DNA of 31,455 nucleotides. It comes from Spirogloea muscicola (Eukaryota; Streptophyta; Zygnematophyceae; Spirogloeales; Spirogloeaceae). The notes under the pieces were generated by a model. It saw only the letters and a program-made list of their open reading frames with translations. It had not been told where the DNA came from and did no database searches. The stretch covers positions 737,389-768,843 of the forward strand of contig WELB01000022.1 of the NCBI GenBank assembly GCA_009602725.1. The letters run 5' to 3'. Made by a program: the position numbers and the translations under genes. Each line of letters starts with the position of its first letter. Positions within the stretch are counted from its first letter, which is position 1. Shown piece by piece: positions 18,535-29,634 of this stretch.

Positions 18535-21500
18535 CGCCAGCACAAGTGGCGGCGGCGGCGGCGGCGCCTCCGCCGGGCCTACCATCATACAAGCTCATCC
18601 CAGGGACGCGCTTCGTGGTCGACGGCTTCCGCGGCGGCGGCGGCGGCGACGGCGGCGCCTGGAGCCGCGCCTACTTCCTGTCGCACTTCCACGCGGACCA
18701 CTACGCGGGGATGACGGCGGGCTGGCGCGGCGGCCTCGTCTTCTGCTCGCCCACGACCGCGCGGCTGGCGGCGCTGGCGCTCGGCGTCCCGCGCACACTC
18801 CTCCGCCCCGCGCCGCTCGCCACGCCCTTCCAGGTCGCCCTCCACGCGGCACATGACTCGCCAGAGACCATTCTTAGGGTTTTGGGTTTCCGAAAGTTAG
18901 GTTCTCAGGCTTTAGGGCCTCAATTTAGGATTCAGATGTAGAGTGTCGGTGGGATTGCGAAATCTAGGGTTTGAGGTTAGGGTCAGGGTCTAGGGTTAAG
19001 CGGCGAGCAGACGGCACGGCGCGCCGGCGGGCTCTGCTGCAGGCTGCTTGCGCTTCGGTAGCCTGCGAGGCTAAGAACAGGCTTGGCCACGGCAGCATGA
19101 GTGGGCACTGGAAAGGCTTGCAAAGCTGTCCTCAGCTTGCAGCAGCCTTTGAAGCCCTTAAGATTCCTTGATAAGACTTGCAAAGGCCCAGAAGGGCTTG
19201 AGACCTGATTAGGCATCAGTCAACCGGCTTTTAGAATATCTTGGAAAGGCTTGAGAAGGCGGAGAAGGGCTTTGGAAGGTCCGGACAGGCAGTGCTCACG
19301 AGCCCGGCCCGTGCCGCCTTCGCAGGTGGACGGCGTGGAGGTGACGATGGTGGACGCCAATCACTGCCCCGGCGCGGTGCAGTTCCTCTTCCGCCTCCCC
19401 GGAGAGCCCATGCGCAGGCACCGTCTGCAGACCCACACCTCGGTAACGAGGGTTCTGGCGGCTGGTAGCTGAGATGCAGCTTAGGGGGCCGCTGCTCGTG
19501 CTGCTTTGCCACACTGACAAAGTCTGGGCCGATGCAGATTGATCGTGAGTTGTCCATGTCACTGACAATGGAAAGCTATGTGGTTACAGTGGTTGCTCTA
19601 GGATCGCAATGCTTGGAGGCAGATGATAAGTCTAGACAGTGACTTGGTGGAACTGTGTGCGACGTCCGGCTTCAGGTACGTGCACGTGGGCGACATGCGC
19701 TACGATCCGGCGATGCGGGCCGATCCCCACCTGGCAGCCTTCATTGGTGCTGATGCCGTGTTCCTTGACACCACATACTGCAACCCTCGATATGTGTTCC
19801 CGGACCAGGCGGAGTCGGTGGCCTACGTCGCCGACACCGTCTACCAACTCATGCACAGCGAGGAGGGCATCAAGAAGCAGGACGACAGTGGCGCTGCGGA
19901 CGCAGACAGCAACGTGCCCATTGAGGGAGAGGGAGGCGAGGCAGGGGTGCAGGAGAGCAGGCTGGAGGAGGAGGAAGGAGGGGAAGAGGAAGGAGAGGAG
20001 GAAGAGGGGGACGGAGAGTACGACTTGGGTGTAGAGGGGCTGGAGCCAATGCCGGCTTCTGCCGCCAGGCCAGACCTGCCTGTGCAGGAGACCTGCGGGG
20101 TGGACGAAGATGAGCTCAGTGCCCTGCCGCTGCCTTCTTCGCCGCAGGCCTCCGGGAAGGTGGCTGGCGGCACTCTGTATCTGTTATCCACATATGTCAT
20201 CGGCAAGGAGAAGATCCTCACTGCCGTGGCGCGGCGCTGCGGCTGCCAGCTCCACGTCACGGAGCGCAAGCTTGCGATCCTCGGCTGCCTCGGCCTCGAG
20301 GACATGAGCATTTTCACGACCGACCCAACTGCCACAAGGTGCCGGTCTGGTCAAATGCTGATCCTGCTCTGTTATGACTTCTGCTCATTGACTCTGCCTT
20401 GACACCATGGTGGACTTTGACCACTATTGCCAGGGTGCATGTGGTGGGATGGAGCTTCCTAGGGGAGACTTGGCCCTTCTTCCGGCCCAACTTCAAGAAC
20501 ATGGAAAGGGCAATGCAGCGCGGCGCTGGTTTCAGGCGAGTTGTGGGCTTTGTGCCCACAGGGTGGACGTATGAGGTCAAGAAGAAGACTTTCTCCGTGC
20601 GACGCAAGGTGGGAGTGCCCAACCTGGTCATACTGAGCTTGCACATGACACTGACATGCTCCACTGTGCAGCAGATTGTGTTTTTGAAGTGTCAAATGCG
20701 TTGTGTCTGCGCAGCTTTGTGCACTGTGTGGAACTGAAATGTCAGAAATGATCAGTGCCATAGCTTCAATTGTGCTCTCAAGGACTTGCCCTGCAGGGCC
20801 CATTTGAAATCCATCTGGTGCCATACAGCGAACACTCCAACTATGATGAGCTGCGGGAGTACGTGCGCTATCTGCGGCCTCACCAGATCATACCAACGGT
20901 TGGTATTGAGGGTGAGATCGAAATCTTTTGGCAGTAATGGCTTGCAGCTTGATTTTGGGGCGAGCTTGGGGGTTGGATTGTATTGCACCAAGCCACAGTC
21001 CAGGGACAGTGAGTGGAGATGGGCTTTGCACTTTACGTCAGAACATCTTGTGCACCTCTTTATTTCATGAAGGTCAAGCAGGGTAGACGTCCCATAACTG
21101 TCACATCATCATCAAAGAAATGTTGGAGTTGAGACAAACAAGAATGATCTGCTGAGGACTGAGGCAATTCCTAGTAGATTGCGATTATTAAGGTTGCCTG
21201 TTGGAGATGCAGGAAGCGACATGGGCAGCAAGGCGGTGGCATCAATGCGCAAGCACTTCCGCAACTTAGTGGATGAGACGGCCAGCAAGAGGCGCTTCCT
21301 GACAACCCTGTCTCGATGTCGTCCCGACGATCCTGATGCCTCGCTGCCTCTAACTGTGGTGAGTGGGGCACACAGTGAGAACGACTTGAAGAATGACAAG
21401 AAGACGAACATCACAATGTCAGGCGAGGAGGAAACACAGCCTTCGCTGGACGAAGAAACTGGCATCAGTGGGACTGGTAATGAGCATGGCGAAGACCAAG

Positions 21501-24500
21501 ACATGGAGGAGCGAAAGGGGTCGCCAGGCCGTGCAGGGCCAGGGCCGGGGTCCGCCAGTGGGCAGCAGCAGGCTGCCGGTGGTAGCGGCCTCCGCCGGAG
21601 TTCACGAAGGCCGCCGATATCTGCCGCTGACCGTGAGCCCAGCGAGGCTGCGTCGCCGCCAGTGGTAGCCTTTGGCCGAGGTGCGCGAAAGCGGCGGCGG
21701 CAGGTCGAGGCAGCTGGCATGGCTGTGCCTAAGCTGGAGGGATTGGAGGTGCCGTCAGAACATGACACGGAGATCACATGGGAGGAGGGCCCCATGAGTG
21801 CTACAGACTTGCCAACAAGTTGTGATGAAACGAGGGCAGCGAAGACTATGCCTGGTCCACTGGACGAGCTCAAGGCCATACTTCCTCAGAGTGTGTCGCG
21901 CGACATGCTCCAGGGGCTCATAACGCAGGCCGGCGGCGACGTCACCAAGGCCGTGAGCCTCTTCTTTGACTCGACAGTCTGCACCGTTGACTTACAAAGT
22001 GACTCTCAGAGCTGCCGGCAAGAGGGACACGAGATTGCAGTCGAGAGGCCAAGTGGGACGGCTCGTGAGGAGGACCTCCTGTCAATAGGCACGCCGCCGC
22101 CGAGCTTGGGACCAACGAGTGATGGGCCTCGAACGCCATCGCCAGCTCCTGCAGCAGCAGCGGCGAGGCGGGCGGCCGTGGCGAGCCCTAAAGAGAAGGC
22201 CGAGAGAGTCAGGGGAAGGCGCAGGGTGCCCAGCAACGGCGTACGAGGAGACCAGCAGCCGTCCATTCTGAAGTTCTTTGACAAGCCCTTGGCGGAGGTC
22301 AGCGCAGCCGAGGACTCAGACAAGGCCCTGGAGCAGCTCCTGCTGGTCCTGGGGGCCTCCGTGACGGCCGACAAGGCGCGGGACCTGCTGAGCCTGACCG
22401 ACGGGAACGTCAACATGGCTGTGAACTTGTTCTACAGTTCTGGGGATGCTAGCGAGAAGAAGCCGAGTGGTGCGCCTTCCACATCGGACGCGGCTACTGG
22501 CGTCCTCCAAAACCCATCTGGCGAAGCTGGAGGAGAGCACCGAGGCACTACAGATAAGGATGGGGCTCTCAATATCGTTGTGGGCTCTCAGAAAGATGGC
22601 GTGGCTGCCACTCTCAGTGAGGATGGTAATGCAGGGCTGGATGACGGCCGTGCTGCGGTGCTGGCGCTGATGAAGCCGCAGGCCAGCGAGGAGAGCCGTT
22701 GGGCCATATCTCTCGCCACTAGCAAGTACAAGCCCGTGGAGCATGGTCGGACATCCATGTACCTAAGCAAAGCAGAAATGATCACATTGCTTGCAAAGAC
22801 CCTTGCAAAGACCCGTCACAGCTTGTTAGCAGAAATGACAGCAGAATAGACATGTGCTGCCATAGGTCAGCATCAGGGCTTGGCAATGAAAGAGCAGGAA
22901 TCCCGTAGAATGGTCCTGTAGTCAATCACTGCCTGCAGTTTGCAGCAACAATAAGGAACGCATAGAAACTCTCATGCGTTCCTTATTCTGCAGCTTGTTG
23001 GTCTGCCGGGGAGCCCGCGCCTTATCTACACTTGGCAAGGACGTTCGAGGTGCTCGAGAAGGAGAGCGGGCGGCTCAAGAGCACTGACATGCTCTGCAAC
23101 ATGTTTCGCAGGTCTGCTCTCCTTGAGGTCCTCTGCTGCCCTGTCAAGTGCGTGCGAGATGAGCGCGATGCAGTACATTGTTCAGTGCGACCAGTATAAA
23201 ATGTGTGAACATCTATGTCAAGCTAAGGGACTTAAGGTGCACATCCTGCCCTCTCTGTGGTGCAGCTTGCTCTCACTTGCACCGGGTGACGTGTTACCTG
23301 CCCTCTACCTTGCGCTCAACAAGCTCGCCCCTGACTTTCAGAACGTGGTGAGTAAACAGCCCCTCTTATTGTCAAAGCTTAAGGGCAGCCAGGTCTATGA
23401 AGCTCTCCTTCTCGTCACCGTTTGAGAAGGGCTTTCATTTTTCACGCCAAGCTCAGCCATGCCAACCCATGTACTAACACATCGCTACTGCAGGACTTAA
23501 ATGTTGGCGGAAATACAGTCGCCGAGGCTGTGGTTGGAGCAGCTGGCATTCCTCGGAGCCGAATCCGGGAATTGTACACATCAACCGGCGATCTTGGTAA
23601 GTTGTCCCACACATCTGAAACCATCGGTGATACGAGCTTCCCGGTGCCTTTGCTTGAACTGCTTGTCAACCCAAATTGCATCACGTCATTCTCACTCATG
23701 TGTGCTGTGGTGCTACTTACTAGTGATGACTAATTTTCGAGGCAATCCTGGTGTTTTCAAATTGATTGTGTCATTGCCTGCTACGCAGGGGATGCCGCAC
23801 AGGCTTGCCGCCAGACGCAGGGCATGCTATTTGCGTTCCCCCCGCTCACGATACAGCAGGTGTTCTCCACCCTCATGAAGATCAGGTGATCGACAAGGCC
23901 CTTCCATCAATGTGCTGCATGCGTGTGCTTTATTTGCAACTGGTGGACAATACAAAGAATTGCACATGCCAATTGTGAAGAACTTAGTTCACTAAATGTT
24001 GGTGTCTGCATATTTTCAGTAAGGAGAGTGGAAGCGGCAGTGGCGCAAGGAAGAAGGCTCTCATCATGGGCCTCCTGAGAGCATGTCGGGAGAAGGAGAC
24101 GCAGTTCCTTGTTCGCACGCTTGTATGAGCACCAAGTCAATTATGGATGCCCCCCACATGCATTGAAGCACAGACAAGCAGAGAGATTGAGCCCATGAAC
24201 TTTGTGCAATCTCTGAGGAGTGATGTTTTTCTATAGCTGCCATTTTTCTGATATACATGTGCCATGTGTTGCTTGCCCATTTATTATACTCATCTATCCA
24301 ACTCTTCTCCAGGTCCAAAACATGCGAATCGGTGCAAACATCAGGACCGTGCTCCCAGCTCTGGCGCAGGCAGTCCTCATTCACCGTGCTCCAGTTGCAG
24401 CTGTCGACATCTTGAAACCACAGCTGCAGGTCAGATGATCCTGGAACCCGAAGGACAACCTTGTGCTTAGCTCGCTGCTTCCACGTACCTCATAGTATAT

Positions 24501-27500
24501 GACATCAAGCGGTTTTGTCATGTGTAGATTTGCGCATGCTGAACGGAGTAGCTGAGTTGACCCTCATCCGTCCTGGCTGTCATGAGACAGACTGCAGCTG
24601 CTGCCGCTGTGGAGGCCTACAATTACTTGCCAAACTTGGTAGGTGTTCACAGCACGCAGTCCAAGCAGTGTCAGCAGCTCTAAGATTGCAACATCAATAG
24701 ATTAAAAGGGATGTGGATAAGGATAGCAGTGAACTTGCTTTGCATCACCACATTGCATGCAAATGCAAGACAAGTCAAGAACATGCAGGCTCGTCCTTGC
24801 GGGGTGCTCATTGAGCAACTTTGAACAGGATTTGCTGGTGCCTGCCATGATGGAGGGAGGGGTGGAGGCCATGGCCGCGGCTGGTGTCGTTTCACCTGGC
24901 ACACCCATCAAGCCTATGCTGGCCAAGTGCGTATTTGTTGCTTGGGTTCTGGCCCTTTTGCTTGTACTTCTGTCAGGTCCTTACCATGATGAACGGGCAT
25001 GCACCGTGCTACTAGCATTCACATTAGAGTTGCTCGTGTGCGCTGCAAGATTTGCAAGCAAAAATGTCAGGGCTTGCTCTGTCCCATACTGCTAAGAGAT
25101 ATTAGTGCCTTGCGCATAAAATGCTTGATTTGCTCGAATTGCATTCTGTAACATTGTTCTGGAAGGTCAGACTTTATGATTGAGAAGTTTGTGCAAGCCC
25201 TTCTTCAGAACCAACTTTCACTGAGCAACTGAGGACAAGAACTTGCATGCTCCAATCATGGTGTGAATTTGGCCATCATGTGTGTCTGCAGGATAACCAA
25301 TGGCACACCAGAGGTGTTGAAGAGGTTCCATGGTCAAGCATTCACCTGTGAATACAAGTACGTGTACAAGCCCTCCAACCCAATTGAAAGTTTGTGCTTA
25401 GAGTCCAAGGCCCTGCAGTATAGATGGTACAATTGGCTCAGAGATCCACATGCGTCCAGTCAATGCCTTTCTGGGGCAGCCTCTCCTTCTGGCACTGTTA
25501 GAAGGACACGGTGCTTAACTGTGAAGGTGAGCTTAGGCAGGCAACTGCAATAAGTTTGTGATAAGAAGTATGAAGGCTTATAAGGGGGGAGTGTGTGCAG
25601 ATACGATGGGCAACGGGCTCAGATCCACTTGCTGCCAGGAGGCGATATCAGGATCTTCTCCAGGAACTCTGACGACATGACTGCACGATTCCCTGACGTG
25701 TCTGACATCGTCAGAGATGCTGCCAAGGCCGGCATACAGTCTTTCATCATAGACAGTGAGGTAGACAAGAGCCTAGTTGCAATTTGACTGAATCTGTGAA
25801 GCCAACAAGTGAAGTGGCTGGCTAAGATGTAATATGCTCAGGCATTCCAATGTAGGGTGTAATCTAATGCAGTTCTGGAGATGACATATCAGACATGTCC
25901 AAGAGTATTCGGAGAAGTCCAAGCAAGACGACCTCTTTGTATCATGAAGGCCAACAAGCTCACAAAAAATGGACCACTTGCTAGATCGACAACAGAGCAA
26001 ATTGATGACAAATATACCTGCTTTATTCCAAAAAAATCCTAGTCAATATCAGGTTTTGCTAAGAGAAAGTACTTTAGAGATGTTGGTTTGCATGCTTCAA
26101 TACATGTGCCTGCTCATCTGAGCACTCTCTGCCATGCAGGTGGTGGCAGTCGACAGAGCAGACGGCAACCGCTTGAGGGCTTTCCAGCACCTGAGCACGC
26201 GGGAGAGAGGCGGACGCGATGGAGCAAGTGTCAGCTTGGTTTCAATCAAGGTGTGTGAGCATCCAGGTCTTCTTTACAGCTGGAAAGCCACGCTGAACAC
26301 TCTGGACAATGGACGTAAGCCTTCTCTGTCAGAGTATCATATGCTTGCTGTGCAACCATTATCTTAAGAGTTATGCTGATAATTGTCTCCAGCTGTGTCC
26401 CTTGCGTCCTTCTAAGAAATGGGTTATACCTGCCATTTCTGTGTGCAGGTTGATGTGTGCATCTTTGTCTTTGACATCTTGTATGTGGACGGGAATCCGT
26501 ACGTTGCAATGCCTAAGTGCTCGACTGTCGCAAATATTCAGCAGCCTATGGCTGCTACATTAGCATGTCAAGTGTGAACCCTGACATGCAACTGTAGGAG
26601 CACGAAGATGATACCTATGTCTATATTATGCATCAGAAATCATTGCTTCCTTTTGGCCACCAGTTACTGTCGAAGGAACCTCTGCCTCCCATCACAGCAA
26701 TTTCCTTGTTGCAAAGCTCATACTGACATGACTTGGCGCTCTCCTTGCGTGCAGCTTGGTGAAGGCGTCCTTTCGAGAGCGACGGAAGAGTAGGAGCCAA
26801 TTGCTGTGTTCCTGCCAGTCATGTGATTCCGGGCTGCACTACATTGACTGACCTTCTTGGTCTTTATTGACTTGCTTCTACGACATTAGTGGTCTGTCTC
26901 CGTCATTCTTGCAACGATCTTGTGTGCTTGCAGATATGTACGAGGTCTTCCCGAACGTGAAGGCAGGCTACTTCAATTATGCGGACCAGATTATGGTGTG
27001 TAAGCTTTACAAGAGCATACGTTGGGACTGTGTGCAAGCTCCAACCCACAAAGTCCGTATACTATTGTCAGAGCATTGAGCAATGCTGGATAAGAATGAG
27101 CGGTGCATCTTGTGCAACTGGCAATGGCCAACAAGAGCTGTCCAGTGAGCTTGACGTACTGCAGACTGAGGGCTTTGTTAACCTTCGATTTGGTTCATTT
27201 GAGGAGCTTCTGAGATTCAAAGCTTTTTGCTATGCTCGTCATAGTTCAGGTTGTTCTCACTGTTCTTGCTGCAGTTAGAACCTCAGGAGATGGACGATGA
27301 GGGGGACAGGACACAGGCAGTAGAGAGCTTTCTCAGTGAAGCACTTCAAGCGGGCTCCGAGGGAGTCATGGTGAAGGCACTCGATGAAGGCTCGGATTAT
27401 GCAGCCAAAAGGAGCGATGCATGGCTCAAGGTGCTTCTCAAACCCACAAGAACACATTCAATGTGCATTTACTTGAGCCATTACCAGTCAAGAAGCTGCT

Positions 27501-28702
27501 ATCTCATGACTGACCTGCTGCTAGTCCCTTGAATGCAGGTGAAGAAGGACTATGTCGAAGGCATGCATGATACCTTGGACTTAGTCCCCATTGGGGCATG
27601 GTATGGTCAAGGACGTAAAGTGAAGTGGTAAGCAGTACTCCCACTGGCTAGCTCGTCTTTTATGTATCTCAGCATAAGTCTGACAATAACATCTGCTTGT
27701 GAGAGTGGCAGGTTCAGTCCCTTCCTCTTGGCGTGCTACGACCCAGACAGAGAGGAGTACCAAAGCGTCTGCCGTTGCATATCCGGCTTCACGGATGCTT
27801 TCTATGCCGAGGTACTGTGACACCTGACCAAATACGAGATGGTACACACAAAATGGATCACTTGTCAGCAGAGACTGCTCTGCTTGGCCAACAACTCTCT
27901 GGGGAACAGATATCAATCTTGGAGTCAAGTTGCATGGCTTTACTGTGCATGACGTCTAAGAAGCTTCAAGAAGCCGTACATACAGCAAGAACAAGCTGTC
28001 AGATTGACTGTGTGTATCTATTTGCACATTGACAGACCAGTAAGCTGTACAGGGAACAGCGGGTACTAGACAGGAGACCACCATACTACATCACTGATGA
28101 GCAGCCTGATGTTTGGTTCTCCGCCCACGACGTATGGGAGATGCGATGGGCAGGTGCATACTAAGATATGGATAGTTGAGCTTCCCATCGATTAAGTCAA
28201 TAATCAATTTGCGAATGCAATGGACTCCATCTGGGAGCTGAACATGTGATTATAGCTTGCTTATACGATTTTCAGAACGCAAATGTCTTGTTCTAATGTG
28301 TCAACCGGTGCGGTTGTGGGCTTGACAGATCTGACTGTCTCGCCGGTGCACAAGGCTGCTGTTGGGCTAGTGCACCCATCAAGAGGCATCTCCATGAGGT
28401 TCCCCAGATTCCTGCAAGTGAGGGTTGACAAGAAGCCGGAGGACGCCAATACAGCGTCCGACGTGGCAGAGTTCTTCCTCAAACAAACGCGAAAGCTTGA
28501 CATGCAGGATGGCGACGAGGATGAGAAAAGAGCAAAGCAGATAGAGGCTGTTAAGGAGGGGAACAACAGTCCTTTGAATGAGGAGAATAGTGGGCATTTT
28601 GAACTAAACAATAACGTAGATGTCAAGCAAGACGGCGATGGCTCCTTGAGCGAAGCAGAGAGCACTGTGCTCGAGGACAATACGCAACAACTAGGACTTT
28701 AG
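18535..28702 (+). CDS. LIG6: DNA ligase 6-like: SNM1-type MBL/beta-CASP nuclease fused to ATP-dependent DNA ligase
   Basis: Plant-type ligase implicated in DNA-break repair and seed longevity in Arabidopsis. Exons: about 18535-18833 (5' end in gap), 19326-19442, about 19623-20338, 20434-20608, 20797-20911, 21213-22745, 22994-23111, 23266-23347, 23494-23596, 23789-23885, 24020-24122, 24313-24429, 24591-24638, 24829-24926, 25292-25357, 25601-25760, 26140-26250, 26449-26498, 26755-26789, 26934-26995, 27275-27430, 27539-27627, 27712-27811, 28036-28153, 28329-28702. From 18546 they give 1,677 codons with all phases matching; Arabidopsis LIG6 is somewhat shorter. The nuclease part shows SHFHADHY (from 18681), DANHCPGA, HVGDMRY, FLDTTYC, STYVIGKEK and VPYSEHSNYDEL. 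The middle holds a glutamate-rich insert, two UBA-like modules and a PIP-box. The ligase part shows HLARTFE, the adenylation motif EYKYDGQR, IDSEVVAVDR, FDILYVDGNP, EGVMVKAL, KVKKDYVEG and FPRFLQVR. The C-terminal tail (about 80 aa) is charged and not conserved to my eye. The start of exon 3 is the least certain boundary. Confidence 0.93.
18866..18996 (+). repeat. Degenerate telomere-like tract, right of gap, in LIG6 intron 1
   Basis: The 5' half of the first visible LIG6 intron (18834-19325) carries TTAGGGTTTTGGGTTT, CTTTAGGGCCTCAATTTAGG and CTAGGGTTTGAGGTTAGGG-like runs. They have the same orientation as the tract at 17641-17746 and are more diverged. The 3' half of the intron has several copies of a short GAAAGGCTTG / GAAGGGCTTG motif. 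Confidence 0.65.
19860..20150 (+). other. Acidic insertion within the beta-CASP region of LIG6
   Basis: About 95 codons between the beta-CASP segment ending near VYQLMHSEE and the next conserved block GTLYLLSTYVIGKE. It is extremely rich in Glu and Gly, followed by Ala/Pro/Leu sequence. It is in frame and fully open, so it is a protein insert, not an intron. SNM1 relatives vary in this loop; I see no fold. Confidence 0.7.
21860..21973 (+). other. UBA-like module 1 in LIG6 linker
   Basis: Encodes about 38 residues from LDELKAILPQSVSRD through GGDVTKAVSLFFDS. The pattern of three short helices with GGDV-x-x-A-V-x-x-F-F is typical of UBA-like domains of repair proteins. The call rests on pattern similarity only. 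Confidence 0.6.
22256..22279 (+). other. PIP-box (PCNA-interacting motif) in LIG6 linker
   Basis: Encodes QPSILKFF, an exact fit to the consensus Q-x-x-(I/L/M)-x-x-(F/Y)-(F/Y), preceded by basic residues (RGRRRVPSNGVRGDQ). Replicative ligases and other repair enzymes use such a motif to bind the sliding clamp. Binding here is inferred. Confidence 0.7.
22319..22441 (+). other. UBA-like module 2 in LIG6 linker
   Basis: Encodes about 41 residues from DKALEQLLLVLGASVTADKA through TDGNVNMAVNLFYSS. It has the same helical pattern as module 1 and lies 13 codons after the PIP-box. Similar single modules occur in plant LIG6 and in Rad5-like proteins, to my recollection. Confidence 0.6.
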
Positions 28703-29634
28703 ACAATGTGCTGCCTTTACTTGTTGCAGTTGCCCAAGCTTTGGCACTTAAGGTTCACAAAGATATATTCTATTCTTCAGTAGGGCTGATGGCAATAACA
28801 TATTCCATTGTGTCCTAATGTGTGGGCAGCTATGCTGTGCTGCCCACAAATGCCACAAGGCAAATTATTGGATAGTGCCTACACATGTTGAGACAATTGG
28901 CTTAGGCGCAAAAGATAGTAGGTGTGGAAGTTCAAGAGGATTGCTTCATGGATCTCGTACATCAAAAGTACAGTCAAAAGATGCTGAAGAGTATTCGTCG
29001 CTTGGAGGAATTGGTTCATTGCTTACTAGTTCTTGGCAGGCTAGTCATGGGCTCTCAAAGTGCGGATATATATTATATATTGCATTCGGCAACTCCATGT
29101 GGCCAACTTGGGCATGTCTCACAAGCACGAGTGATGAGCCCAAGGCAAAGCGACTGAGAATAGGGTAAGGTCTTTGGGCATAGTTTGCATCTCGCCTGCT
29201 TGCTGCCTCAACCAAGACCAAATTTCTGCACAGCGGAATGACAAGCCTGTCTTTTGGGAGCAATATCATAAATTACATGCACACTAGGACGCCAGCGTCA
29301 CCTTGGGCGACTTCGAAGCTCGTCAGTCTTTAGCTCGCTCGTCCTCTTAGTGCAGGCCAAGCGGAGTAGAGGCTTCACCCTGACGATGGTATCGCACCTC
29401 GTAGCTTCTATTTGCACCATTTCGGCAGAGCGAGAAGCATGCATGCGTCCAGGCATATTTATCAAGCTGCTGTAGTCGGTTAGAGTTCAATGTCATTGCC
29501 TGTACAGTTGCTTGAAGACCAGATCTTCGAGGCACTGTATTAAGCAGCCCAGAGAGCTGACTAGGTTGAAAGGGTGCCGGAAAACGCCGATCACCTCCAA
29601 GCAAGGGGCCATTACAAGGTGGTGCCTATCATAT
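28703..29634. other. Convergent intergenic region with weak open frames
   Basis: About 930 bp between the LIG6 stop and the CHRD-gene stop. On the plus strand a 116-codon frame (28818-29168) ends in DEPKAKRLRIG and overlaps another frame (28924-29157) containing LVHQKYSQKMLKSIRRLEEL. Neither matches a family I know and neither has obvious splice support. The rest (29169-29634) looks non-coding and should include the 3' UTR of the minus-strand gene. Confidence 0.4.

Noticed and set aside
26660-26723. Possible LIG6 exon reading LLSKEPLPPITAIS
   Set aside because: Its phase does not join to the preceding exon end at 26498 (phase 2), while the later acceptor at 26754 joins in phase and gives NPLVKASFRERRK, matching ligases.
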